Source of the DNA: an uncultured Cardiobacterium sp.
GTDB taxonomy: Bacteria; Pseudomonadota; Gammaproteobacteria; Cardiobacteriales; Cardiobacteriaceae
DNA length: 64,000 nucleotides
Assembly: GCF_938028825.1 (NCBI RefSeq)
Contig: NZ_CALIZP010000033.1
Span: 37,183 to 101,182, forward strand
Direction of reading: 5' to 3'
Positions 44,002 through 51,626 of the stretch are shown here, one piece after another. The position numbers and the translations under genes were made by a program. The notes under the pieces are model-generated. The model did no database searches, was not told the origin of the DNA, and saw nothing but the letters and a program-made list of their open reading frames with translations. Position 1 is the stretch's first letter, and each line of letters starts with the position of its first letter.

Positions 44002-45522
44002 TCAGAAGGGCATCGGCATACCATTCAGGGTGATTTTACCGTTGTTGTTTTCGAGTTTGACGCGGTATTCGTCATCGGCGCGCGTGATAAACATCGCGCC
44101 CCGGCTTTCGATCAGCGGGGTTAGGCCGGTTTTATCGGCGAGGTTTTTGCTGATGTGGGCGTCGATGTTGAGGTCGAGGTTTTCTTTGAGCAGGTTTTGC
44201 AGAGTGGCCGGGTTGGCGTCGTTCAGGGCACTCTGCCAGGTTTCCTGGGCGACGCTGCTGTCTTTGCGGATGCCGAAGGCTGCCGTCACGCCCGCGTTGC
44301 CGCTGTCGGTTTCGACTCTGAGCTCGGCGTTGAAGCGGGTTTTGTCGCGGATGAGGTCGGCAAGTGCCAGGTCGAATTTGTCTTTTGCGGCGGGCGGGAT
44401 GTCGGTGCTGCCTGGTTGTGTCTGCGCGCTGATGAGCTGCATGGCTTCGCTGAGGCTGGCATTGGCACGGGCGCTGATGTCGCTCACGGACACGTTCAGG
44501 CGCAGGTTTTGCGGGGCAACGGGCAGTTGCGGGATGTTTCGTTGCAGTGAGGCACCGTCGAGTTTGAGGGTGAGGCCGAAGGCGCTGTTGTAATTGCCGC
44601 CTGCGGTTTTGTTGTTGTCGATATCAAGGTTGATGTCGCCGAGTTTGGTGGTTTGCCCGTTTTGGGTGTAGCGGATGTTGGCGATGTTGATGCCGCCTTT
44701 GCCGAGGTAGGCACCGAGGGCTTTATCAAAGGCGATTCCGCTGCCGCTGCCCTTGATGCCTTCGATTTCAAGGCTGCCCAGGCCGACACCGCTGGTGTTT
44801 TCGATTTTGATGGGCTCGATGTTGAGATAAGCGCTGCCGTCGGCTTTGTTGCCCCAGTCGCCTTTGATGGCGGTGAAGGTGGTGGTGCTGCCTTTGCCGT
44901 CTTTGCCGCTGTCGGTGATGGTCAGCGGTTCGATGGTGAGGCGGTAGTCGCTGATGTCCGGGGTTTTTTCGTTGTAGCGTTGCTCGTATTGCCCGCCTTT
45001 GAAATCAATGCTGCTGCCGTCTTTCTGAGTCTGGAAGGGGGTGAAGCCGAAGGTGCTGTGGACGTTGTCGTCGGCAAGCAGATCGTTACGCATTTGCAGG
45101 TGGTTTGCCATGACAGGGATCAAGTTGTCGTCTGCCGGTCGCCACGGGACAAAGGCTTTGATGGCTTGGGCAAAGGCTTCCTGCGGGGCGAAACGGGTTT
45201 CAACACGGGCGATGATGCCCTGGTCGCGCAGGCTCTGGTCGTAGGTGATGGTGTCGGTGATGGTCAGGGTGACAGGTTCACCGTTATCTGCCGGCAGGGT
45301 CAGGTTGCCGGTCGAGACAGCGCCGCTGCCTTCGCGGCGGTATTCGCCGTCCAGGGCTTCGCTGTTCTTTTTGTAGCGCGCCTCGGCTTCGTCCGCCATT
45401 TGTTCGGCGGAGACGGCGGCGAGTTTGACCGGTTCGCTTTTTTTCTCCACCGGTTTGTCGTCCGAGCAGGAGGCGAGCAGGGCGGCCGCAATGGCGGCGG
45501 CAAGCAGGTGTTTGTGTTGCAT
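44002..45522 (-). CDS. DUF945 (YdgA-family) lipoprotein
   Basis: 506 residues. Signal peptide MQHKHLLAAAIAAALLASC with lipobox LASC (Cys19), so a lipoprotein. The body is beta-rich, with long YdgA/DUF945-like stretches (ETRFAPQEAFAQAIKAFVPWRPADDN, STFGFTPFQTQKDGSSIDFKGGQYEQRY, LGDINLDIDNNKTAGGNYN, ISKNLADKTGLTPLIESRGAMF). Related proteins lie in the periplasm; their role is poorly defined. The start at 45522 is the signal-peptide Met. The SUKH gene lies 29 bases upstream on the same strand. Confidence 0.78.
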   Translation of the reverse strand: MQHKHLLAAAIAAALLASCSDDKPVEKKSEPVKLAAVSAEQMADEAEARYKKNSEALDGEYRREGSGAVSTGNLTLPADNGEPVTLTITDTITYDQSLRDQGIIARVETRFAPQEAFAQAIKAFVPWRPADDNLIPVMANHLQMRNDLLADDNVHSTFGFTPFQTQKDGSSIDFKGGQYEQRYNEKTPDISDYRLTIEPLTITDSGKDGKGSTTTFTAIKGDWGNKADGSAYLNIEPIKIENTSGVGLGSLEIEGIKGSGSGIAFDKALGAYLGKGGINIANIRYTQNGQTTKLGDINLDIDNNKTAGGNYNSAFGLTLKLDGASLQRNIPQLPVAPQNLRLNVSVSDISARANASLSEAMQLISAQTQPGSTDIPPAAKDKFDLALADLIRDKTRFNAELRVETDSGNAGVTAAFGIRKDSSVAQETWQSALNDANPATLQNLLKENLDLNIDAHISKNLADKTGLTPLIESRGAMFITRADDEYRVKLENNNGKITLNGMPMPF

Positions 45523-45551
45523 GGTTGGTTTTCCTTGGTTTGCGGGTTGGG

Positions 45552-46034
45552 TTATATGAGCGGCATGTCGTGCGGGTCGCCGTTCGGGCGGTAGGTATTG
45601 TACAGCCAATACCAGATGTCGCCCCGACGGTGGTAGAGCAGCGCGAGGAGTTCGGTGAAGTTGCGGGCGATGGCCGGGGTGGCGCTGTCGTCGTTGTTGT
45701 AGCATTCGCCGTGGCGCGCTTCGGTGAGGTCGATGCTGATGTAGCGGCCTTGCTCGGCGCGGGCGATGAGGTACCAGTGGCGGCGGATGTCGCCGATGGC
45801 GTCCGCCCATTCTTCCGGGTAGAGGTTGCGGTTGGTGGGGAGGAATTCCCGCCTGCCGACGATTTCGATGCGCCGCTCGGGGTCGTCCTTATAAAGGAGC
45901 ATACCGTCGGTTGCGGCGTAGAAGCGGGCGAGATCCAGCGGCAGTTCGGCAGGCAGCGGGATGTCCGCCTCGGCGGGATAGACGGCGCAGTGCGGGTCGG
46001 CCCTGATTTCGTTGATGAGGTCGTGGATGTCCAT
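45552..46034 (-). CDS. SMI1/KNR4 (SUKH) family protein
   Basis: 160 residues. The pattern IPLPAELPLDLARFYAATDGMLLYKDD followed by IEIVGRREFLPTN and DWYLIARAEQGRYISIDLTEARHGECYN matches the SUKH fold (SMI1/KNR4), common among immunity proteins of contact-dependent toxins but also in housekeeping genes. No toxin gene is adjacent, so an immunity role is only a possibility. Sits between two lipoprotein genes on the same strand, 12 bases after the upstream one. Confidence 0.78.
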   Translation of the reverse strand: MDIHDLINEIRADPHCAVYPAEADIPLPAELPLDLARFYAATDGMLLYKDDPERRIEIVGRREFLPTNRNLYPEEWADAIGDIRRHWYLIARAEQGRYISIDLTEARHGECYNNDDSATPAIARNFTELLALLYHRRGDIWYWLYNTYRPNGDPHDMPLI

Positions 46035-46046
46035 GCGCGGCTTCGG

Positions 46047-46463
46047 TTATCGGCGGCAGTCGTTGCCTTCCCAGCCCCATTTTTCGATGTCGCCCTGTTT
46101 GCTGACGGTGAAGCGGGTGCGGCATTCGAGATAGCGGCTGTCGCCGGGGCTTTCTTCGGGGATGAAGATGGTGCTGCTGTCCTGATAGACGCCCGCCGGG
46201 CTGCCGTCGGCGTTGTAGGCCTGCCCCTGGTGGTAGATGGTGTGCGGGCGGTACCAGGTGAAGCCGGGCGAGTAGATGACGCGCTGGCGCAGGTATTCGA
46301 CGACTTTGCGCCCGTCTTGCAGGGTGTAGCTGCTTTGCGGCGGCCCCCAGGCGAGGACGAGGTCGTCAAGCGGGCGGCCGACCCATTGTTGCAGGGCGGC
46401 TTCGTAGTTGGCGGTGGTGGTGCAACCGCCGAGCAGCAGGGCGGCAATCAGGGCTTTTTTCAT
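46047..46463 (-). CDS. Small lipoprotein
   Basis: 138 residues with signal peptide MKKALIAALLLGGC (lipobox LGGC, Cys14). The next part, LQQWVGRPLDDLVLAWGPPQSSYTLQDGRKVVEYLRQRVIY, follows the SmpA/BamE-like 'GxxxxxVxxxWGxP' pattern seen in many small lipoproteins; the C-terminus has CRTRFTVSKQGDIEKWGWEGNDC, two more Cys. Function unknown. Met at 46463 is chosen because it begins the signal peptide and has GGAG upstream. Confidence 0.75.
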   Translation of the reverse strand: MKKALIAALLLGGCTTTANYEAALQQWVGRPLDDLVLAWGPPQSSYTLQDGRKVVEYLRQRVIYSPGFTWYRPHTIYHQGQAYNADGSPAGVYQDSSTIFIPEESPGDSRYLECRTRFTVSKQGDIEKWGWEGNDCRR

Positions 46464-46755
46464 GGTTCCTCCGGCGTGCGGATAGCGTTGTTGCAAAAAT
46501 CGGGACAAGGTGGCGGGGCGAAGAGTGTATGGGTGAGGCAGGCTTTTCGTGCAGGAACGGTTTATATAGTCTTTTCAAACAGGAAGGAAACAAGGCGGCG
46601 CGCCGCAGACAGTACAGATAGTACGGCGCGGGTCCCATAAAAATCGCACAGCGATTTTTATGGGTGCCCGGTCAGGCGCGCCAACACCGTATCATTTCTG
46701 TTTGAAACGACTATAAAATTTTCCCGCCGGGCAGGCGGGAAACGGTTAACGGCTC
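46464..46755. other. Intergenic region carrying a Correia-like element
   Basis: Between the FimX-like gene and the small lipoprotein gene, both minus strand. Mostly occupied by the 151-bp element at 46565-46715. A short GCCGGGCAGGCGGG stretch follows the FimX-like gene. Confidence 0.6.
46565..46715 (+). mobile_element. Correia-like element, long form (151 bp)
   Basis: Terminal inverted repeats TATAGTCTTTTCAAAC and (reversed) TATAGTCGTTTCAAAC. The left part carries ACAAGGCGGCGCGCC, GCAGACAGTACAGATAGTACGGC and the right part CGCGCCAACACCGTA, in the Correia order. Between them is a ~45-bp insert with a perfect 14-bp inverted repeat (46634-46647 with 46651-46664). The length matches the long class of neisserial Correia elements (about 150-156 bp), which also differ from the short class by an internal insert. 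Confidence 0.85.
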
Positions 46756-48831
46756 CTAGAACAGCGGTTCGTTGAAGTCGAAGGTGAATTTTTCCATCGA
46801 CGGCACGATACCGTCGCCCTGGATGTACTGGATGTCGTGCGGCCAGACGCGCGAGAGCTGCGCCGGCGATTCCATGTGATCGGCAATGATCATGGCATGG
46901 TTCGCCTCCGCGTATGCCTTGATTTCTTTCATGAAGTCTTCCTCTTCTTTGTCCTCGAAGGTGTCGATTTCGCGCATGTCGAGCTTGATGACTTCCGGTT
47001 TGACCCGTTCCAGCATTTCGCGCACGTTGCTATCGAGGCGGCCGATGTCGGTCAGGGCGAAGCGGCTGCCCTGCGGGCGCATTTTATCGATGAGGTGCAT
47101 GGCGCCAGTGAAGCCGCCGGCGAGATTGTCGAGGCGCAGTTCGAAGACAATCTGGCCCGGGGTGATGCCGGTGGCGCGCAGCTGGCTGTCGATCCAGTCG
47201 GGGAAGCTGTCATCAAGCAGGGTATCGGTACTGAGCGAGATGAAGCATTGCAGGGCGCGCTGGTCGCCGTTGTAAGAGAGGATGTCCTGCAACATGGTGT
47301 TGATTTTGATGCGGTCGAACTGCCGTGCCAGACCGAAGCGTTCGGCGACCTGGATCAGTTTGTCCGTTTCCATGATTTCGGCGTTGCCGCTTTCGCTTTC
47401 GTCCTGCAAGATTTGCAGGCGGTCGGCATAGCGCGGCACGCCATCGACTTCCAGCGCGCTGATCGGCTGGTAGAGGACGCGCAGGCGCTGTTCGTCGAGG
47501 ATGCTCTGGATGGCGTTGACACGGCGCTCGTCCTTGCGCGAGATGTCGCCGCTCATCGGCTCGGCGACACGGTCGCTGCCCTGGCTTGAAGCAAGGCCGC
47601 GCACGGCGCGGAAGCTTCTGCTGACGAGGTCGTCCCAAGTGCTTTCGGTAGTGATTTCGTTGATGCCGGCGAAGACTTTCGGGTGCACGAGGCGGCCGAT
47701 GTTTTCCGGCACCACTTCATCGAGGTGTGCGATCAGGCCGTTCATCCGCTTGATGGTTTCTTCCTTGTTGCCGGTCAGCCACAGGGCGAGGCTGTCGTCG
47801 GTGAAGCGGACGATTTCCGTGCTCGGCGGCAACAGGCGCTTGCTGTTTTCCACGACGGAAGCGATGAGGATTTCCGCCGCCTTGTAGCCGTCGCGCTGCC
47901 AGGTCTCGCGGTAGTTTTCCACCCAGGCGTAAATCCAGTAGCCGAGTACCGCTTTCGCCTCGCTGCGCTCCTGGGTTTGCTTGATGGAAGCGGCGAGGAC
48001 GCGCGGGCCCGCGAGGCCGGTGGTCGGGTCGATGCCGGTGCCGGCGCTGCCGCCGCCCGCATCCGCACTGCGCAAATACATTTGCAGGGCGGATTCGCCG
48101 TTGATGATGATGCCGGAAACGCTGACGTTTACATCCACTTTGCCGCCTTCGATGGTCTGTAATTCGAAGCGTTCGCTCGGCACGACTTCTTTTTCCGTCG
48201 CTTTTTTCAGCAGCAATTTCAGCCCTTTTTCGCTCTTGTGCGGCACGAAGCTCATCAGGGTCAGTTCGTCCAGCGCGGCACGGTTTTTAACACCGAAGGT
48301 GCGCAAAAAGGCGGGGTTGGCGTCGATAAAAAGGCCGTCCTGCACATAGGCGACCGGATCGGGCAGGTCGTGATAGATGCGTTCATAGCGCTCGGCGACG
48401 GCTTTGGCGTCTCTTTCGACGTTATGCAGGACCTGCTCGAAGCGGGCGGCGCGCATGATTTGCTGCACGTGTTTGACCGCGCTCAACAGATCGCGGCGGG
48501 CGCAGGCAAATTCCGCCCCCTGCTTGATCCATTGATCCAGCCCTTCCGGTTTGCTGTCGATGACGATGACCGGCACCGGCGGCTGCATTTTTTCCCGCAC
48601 GAAGGGGCGGAGTTTGTCCATCGACGGCAGACCGTCCTGCACCGCCAGTACCACCAGATCGGGGCGGCTTTCCAGCATGCGCGATTCCGCCGCTTCCAGC
48701 GATTCCGCGCGGCGTTCGTTCAGGAGGTAAAAACGCTGCACGCCTTTGCCAAATGCCAGCATCCATTCCATATCCCTGCTGATCATCAGGATCGAACAGG
48801 ATTCTTTTGCCGTTTCTTCTGCTTCTGCCAT
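46756..48831 (-). CDS. FimX-like protein with degenerate GGDEF and EAL domains
   Basis: 691 residues in FimX order: N-terminal receiver-like domain (about 12-125), PAS domain (about 140-255, YHDLPDPVAYVQDGLFIDANPAFLRTFGV), GGDEF-like domain (about 265-400) without a GGDEF motif, and an EAL-like domain (about 440-690) starting RLRVLYQPISALEVDG. The EAL motif reads ADRLQIL (Glu lost) and the DDFG region reads LTDIGRL, so enzyme activity is unlikely; such proteins bind c-di-GMP and control type IV pilus assembly. AAGGAA precedes the ATG. Confidence 0.85.
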   Translation of the reverse strand: MAEAEETAKESCSILMISRDMEWMLAFGKGVQRFYLLNERRAESLEAAESRMLESRPDLVVLAVQDGLPSMDKLRPFVREKMQPPVPVIVIDSKPEGLDQWIKQGAEFACARRDLLSAVKHVQQIMRAARFEQVLHNVERDAKAVAERYERIYHDLPDPVAYVQDGLFIDANPAFLRTFGVKNRAALDELTLMSFVPHKSEKGLKLLLKKATEKEVVPSERFELQTIEGGKVDVNVSVSGIIINGESALQMYLRSADAGGGSAGTGIDPTTGLAGPRVLAASIKQTQERSEAKAVLGYWIYAWVENYRETWQRDGYKAAEILIASVVENSKRLLPPSTEIVRFTDDSLALWLTGNKEETIKRMNGLIAHLDEVVPENIGRLVHPKVFAGINEITTESTWDDLVSRSFRAVRGLASSQGSDRVAEPMSGDISRKDERRVNAIQSILDEQRLRVLYQPISALEVDGVPRYADRLQILQDESESGNAEIMETDKLIQVAERFGLARQFDRIKINTMLQDILSYNGDQRALQCFISLSTDTLLDDSFPDWIDSQLRATGITPGQIVFELRLDNLAGGFTGAMHLIDKMRPQGSRFALTDIGRLDSNVREMLERVKPEVIKLDMREIDTFEDKEEEDFMKEIKAYAEANHAMIIADHMESPAQLSRVWPHDIQYIQGDGIVPSMEKFTFDFNEPLF

Positions 48832-48901
48832 GACGGGCTTTCCTTTTTGAGAGTTTCGTAGTTGAGAAGCGCCGCATTATAGCGGCGCGCCTTGCCAAAG
48901 G

Positions 48902-50113
48902 TTAATAAATGCGGCGGCTGCGGATGGTGCCGCTCACGCTTTGCAACTGTTCCAGCGCGACTTCGGAATCGCCGTGCGCCACGTCCATCACCAGATAACC
49001 AAGCGTGTCTTTGGTGGAAAGCGTCTGCGCGGTGATGTTGATGTCATGCTCGGCGAAGAGGCGGTTGACGGCAGACAGCACCCCCGGCCGGTTCTCGTGA
49101 ATATGCAGCAGGCGGTGCGTATCCTCGCGCAAGGGCAGCGACACTTCGGGGAAATTCACCGCGCCGACCGTCGCCCCGCTGTTCAGGTATTGCACAAAAC
49201 GTCCCGCCACTTCCAGGCCGATATTGGCCTGCGCCTCGACTGTCGAACCACCGATATGCGGGGTGAGGATGGCATTCTTGATGCCGCGCAGCGGCGATTC
49301 CAGCGCCTCACTGGCGGATTTCGGCTCGACCGGGAATACGTCCAGCGCCGCTCCGGCAAGATGCCCGCTCTGCAAGGCTTCGGCGAGGTCGTCAACCGCC
49401 ACACAGCGGCCGCGCGAGACGTTGATCAGCATCGCGCCTTCCTTCATCAGATACAGCTCGCGCGCGCTGATGAAATTGCGGGTTGCCGGGGTTTCCGGCA
49501 CGTGCAGGCTGACAATATCCGCCTGCGCCAGCAGCGCATCCAGCGACGGTGCCGCTTCGGCATTGCCCAGCGGCAGACGCGGGCGGAAATCGTAGAACAG
49601 CACCCGCATCCCCAGGCTTTCCGCCAGCACCGACAACTGCGCGCCGATATTGCCGTAGCCGACGATGCCGAGCGTCTTGCCGCGCGCCTCGTTGCCTTTG
49701 GCATCCTTCGGCCAGCGCCCCTCGTGCACCCCCTGATTGCGCCAGGTCAGGCCGCGCAGCAGGCAGAGAATATCGGCAATGACCAGTTCGGCGACCGAGC
49801 GCGTGTTGGAATAAGGCGCGTTGAACACCGGTATCCCCAGTGTTTGCGCGCTATCGAGCGCCACCTGATTGGTGCCGATGCAAAAACAGCCGATGGCTTG
49901 CAGGTGCGGCGCGGCCTGCAACACCGCATCGCTCAACTGCGTGCGCGAGCGGATGCCGACGACATCGGCGCGTTGCAGGGCGTCTGCCAGCGCCGCGCCT
50001 TCGAGCGCGCCCGGCAATAATTCCACGCGGGCAAACCCCGCCTGTTTCAGGGTGGTGACGGCGTTTGGGTGGATGCCTTCCAGCAGCAGGAAGTGGGTAT
50101 CGTGGTGGGACAT
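48902..50113 (-). CDS. serA: D-3-phosphoglycerate dehydrogenase
   Basis: First step of serine synthesis, oxidising 3-phosphoglycerate with NAD+. 403 residues, the E. coli type without the long intervening domain. Marks: LLLEGIHPNAVTTLKQAG, CFCIGTNQVAL, VFNAPYSNTRSVAEL, GKTLGIVGYGNIG (NAD), NVSRGRCVAVDDLAEAL, AALDVFPVEP, TPHIGGSTVEAQ with the catalytic His, and a C-terminal ACT domain (HIHENRPGVLSAVNRLFAEHDINITAQ) for serine feedback. The start at 50113 (MSHHDTHF) gives the family length; an upstream ATG adds a non-conserved 17 residues. Confidence 0.95.
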   Translation of the reverse strand: MSHHDTHFLLLEGIHPNAVTTLKQAGFARVELLPGALEGAALADALQRADVVGIRSRTQLSDAVLQAAPHLQAIGCFCIGTNQVALDSAQTLGIPVFNAPYSNTRSVAELVIADILCLLRGLTWRNQGVHEGRWPKDAKGNEARGKTLGIVGYGNIGAQLSVLAESLGMRVLFYDFRPRLPLGNAEAAPSLDALLAQADIVSLHVPETPATRNFISARELYLMKEGAMLINVSRGRCVAVDDLAEALQSGHLAGAALDVFPVEPKSASEALESPLRGIKNAILTPHIGGSTVEAQANIGLEVAGRFVQYLNSGATVGAVNFPEVSLPLREDTHRLLHIHENRPGVLSAVNRLFAEHDINITAQTLSTKDTLGYLVMDVAHGDSEVALEQLQSVSGTIRSRRIY

Positions 50114-50215
50114 GATTTTTATCCGTTCGTTAATGATGGACGGATTATAGACCCTCGCCATCACGCGTGCAGCGCCGCACGCCTTATTGCCGCAAGGGAA
50201 GACGGCACGGGAAAA

Positions 50216-50977
50216 CTACGGCACGGGTGTGCGCGGCAGGATGAAGCTCGCCATCCGCCCCGCTTGTGTGCCGTTGCGGCGGTGCGAGAAAAAGCGCGGG
50301 TCAGCATAGGAACACAGGCCGCAGTCGGTTATCTGCGCGGTGGGCAGGCCAGCGTCTTGCAGTTGCAAGCGGGCAATGGCCGGTAAATCAGCGAGCCAGT
50401 GGCCGGGGCGGTTGGCGCGGAAGGCGGCAGCAAAGCGCGCATCCAGCGTGGCAAAACGCTGGAAAAACGGTTCGTCCACTTCGTAGTTATCCTGACGGAT
50501 GCACGGCCCTATCCAGGCAAAGAGGTGCGCAGGCGGCACGTTCATCGCCGCAATCGTCGCCGCGAGAATGCCTTTGTGTAGCCCCGGCCAACCGGCGTGT
50601 ACCGCCGCCCAGACGGTCGCCGCTTCATCGGCCAGCAACACCGGCAGGCAGTCCGCCGTCATCACCACCGGCACGTCGCGCGCCGTGTGGCTAATCAGCG
50701 CGTCGCCCTCGCAGCCCGCCTGATAATCCGCCGCCCGCCACACCGTGGCGCTGTGTACCTGACTCAGCCACAAAGGGCGAGCGTCCGGCGGCAGATGCGT
50801 GGTAAACAGCGTCCGCGCGGCAGCGACGCGTTCCGGCGTATCGGCAACGTGCCGCGCGAGATTGAAACCTTCGCTGACCAGCGGCGACGCCGTCAGCGTC
50901 GTGCCGGCGATGAAGCGGCCGGCCGGCGGCCAGTCCGCCGCCAGCCACGGCTTTCCGTCAAGAAAAAGCGCTTGCAT
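50216..50977 (-). CDS. pgeF: Polyphenol oxidase/peptidoglycan editing factor (YfiH family)
   Basis: 253 residues of the Cu/Zn-binding YfiH/LACC1 family. Marks: SQVHSATV, the TADCLPVLLAD motif with the conserved Cys, and AVHAGWPGLHKGILAATIAAM followed by WIGPCI (metal-binding His and Cys residues). In E. coli the YfiH protein removes wrongly added L-Ser from peptidoglycan precursors; other members have oxidase or purine-hydrolase activity. Starts 36 bases before tRNA-Pro in the opposite orientation. Confidence 0.9.
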   Translation of the reverse strand: MQALFLDGKPWLAADWPPAGRFIAGTTLTASPLVSEGFNLARHVADTPERVAAARTLFTTHLPPDARPLWLSQVHSATVWRAADYQAGCEGDALISHTARDVPVVMTADCLPVLLADEAATVWAAVHAGWPGLHKGILAATIAAMNVPPAHLFAWIGPCIRQDNYEVDEPFFQRFATLDARFAAAFRANRPGHWLADLPAIARLQLQDAGLPTAQITDCGLCSYADPRFFSHRRNGTQAGRMASFILPRTPVP

Positions 50978-51012
50978 AGACCCTCCAAATTTCTATAATG
51001 CACGCCTCGCGT

Positions 51013-51089
51013 CGGAGTGTAGCGCAGCCTGGTAGCGCACTTGCATGGGGTGCAAGGGGTCGCAGGTTCAAATCCTGTCTCTCCGACCA
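51013..51089 (+). tRNA. tRNA-Pro(GGG)
   Basis: D-arm AGCGCAGCCTGGTAGCGC, anticodon stem CTTGC/GCAAG around ATGGGGT (anticodon GGG), T-arm GCAGG-TTCAAAT-CCTGT, encoded CCA. Closely like E. coli tRNA-Pro(GGG), including the C1-G72 pair. The acceptor arms CGGAGTG and CTCTCCG leave a T6-T67 mismatch. A strong terminator follows. Confidence 0.93.
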
Positions 51090-51097
51090 TTGAACAA

Positions 51098-51131
51098 CAA
51101 ACGCCCAACCTTTCCGGTTGGGCGTTTTTTT
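51098..51131 (+). terminator. Terminator of tRNA-Pro
   Basis: Stem AACGCCCAACC/GGTTGGGCGTT (51100-51110 with 51116-51126) and T-run, eight bases after the tRNA. Confidence 0.92.
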
Positions 51132-51215
51132 ATGTGCTTTCAGCAAATAATCGGATCTTTTACGACGCATTACATTGTCGAATGTATTTGGGTGATTGAT
51201 ATTATCCTTTCTATT

Positions 51216-51365
51216 TTAATCATCATCTTTCTTTCTTAATAATTCAAATATATATGCTGTGTTTGTCAAAGTAAAATAAACATTTATTATACAGGCAAGC
51301 AATGCCCACCAGCCGCTCCTAGTAAAACCTATATAATTTAATATTATATAGGCAATTGCTATCAT
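51216..51365 (-). CDS. Possible small membrane protein downstream of a poly-G tract
   Basis: 49-codon frame beginning ATG immediately after ten G (minus strand): MIAIAYIILNYIGFTRSG, then a second helix WWALLACIINVYFTLTNTAYIF and a basic-acidic end LLRKKDDD. Codon use is AT-rich. A better start, ATG at 51387 (MLLI...), lies on the other side of the G tract; it is in frame with this sequence only if the tract has 9 or 12 G. With the ten seen here it would stop after 18 codons. Family unknown. Confidence 0.4.
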   Translation of the reverse strand: MIAIAYIILNYIGFTRSGWWALLACIINVYFTLTNTAYIFELLRKKDDD

Positions 51366-51375
51366 CCCCCCCCCC
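51366..51375. repeat. Ten-base C/G homopolymer
   Basis: Ten consecutive C on the plus strand in otherwise AT-rich DNA, near the start of a small reading frame. A typical slipped-strand mispairing site. Confidence 0.8.
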
Positions 51376-51430
51376 AATTAATAACATTTTGTTTTTAAAG
51401 GTAAAAATGTTATGTAGATCTATATTGTAT

Positions 51431-51538
51431 TTATCTAAATATATGTTGAAATGTTATACATAAAGTGCCAATATTAATAAATAATATTAACAGTAGTATT
51501 ATTTGCCCAGTAGTTAAGCCAGTAGTCAAGTCATTCAT
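51431..51538 (-). CDS. Possible 35-residue membrane peptide
   Basis: Frame MNDLTTGLTTGQIILLLILFINIGTLCITFQHIFR (split: short polar start, one strong membrane helix, basic end). A good Shine-Dalgarno (GGGAG, seven bases before ATG) supports translation. It may be an independent small protein or the first piece of the broken reading frame that follows. No family recognised. Confidence 0.4.
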   Translation of the reverse strand: MNDLTTGLTTGQIILLLILFINIGTLCITFQHIFR

Positions 51539-51584
51539 GATTTACTCCCATGTTGTTTACAGATGATAATGCAATAAAATTGCA

Positions 51585-51607
51585 GCCGTTATTATAAAGA
51601 TAACGGC
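51585..51607 (-). terminator. Weak terminator-like hairpin after ansA
   Basis: 8-bp stem (51585-51592 with 51600-51607), followed on the minus strand by TGCAATTTT. Lies 20 bases after the ansA stop. Confidence 0.4.
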
Positions 51608-51626
51608 GGACAAACCCCAAGCTTTT

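Larger units (their letters stand above)
51132..51626. other. 495-base AT-rich patch after tRNA-Pro
   Basis: Base composition drops from GC-rich to strongly AT-rich between the tRNA-Pro terminator and the end of ansA. Contains two possible small membrane-protein frames (listed), a run of ten C (51366-51375), and a weak hairpin after ansA. Nothing else recognised; looks like a short acquired or decaying segment. Confidence 0.7.

Noticed and set aside
45552..46034. SUKH protein as part of a toxin-immunity system
   Set aside because: No toxin, secretion or polymorphic-toxin gene is adjacent; the neighbours are lipoproteins.
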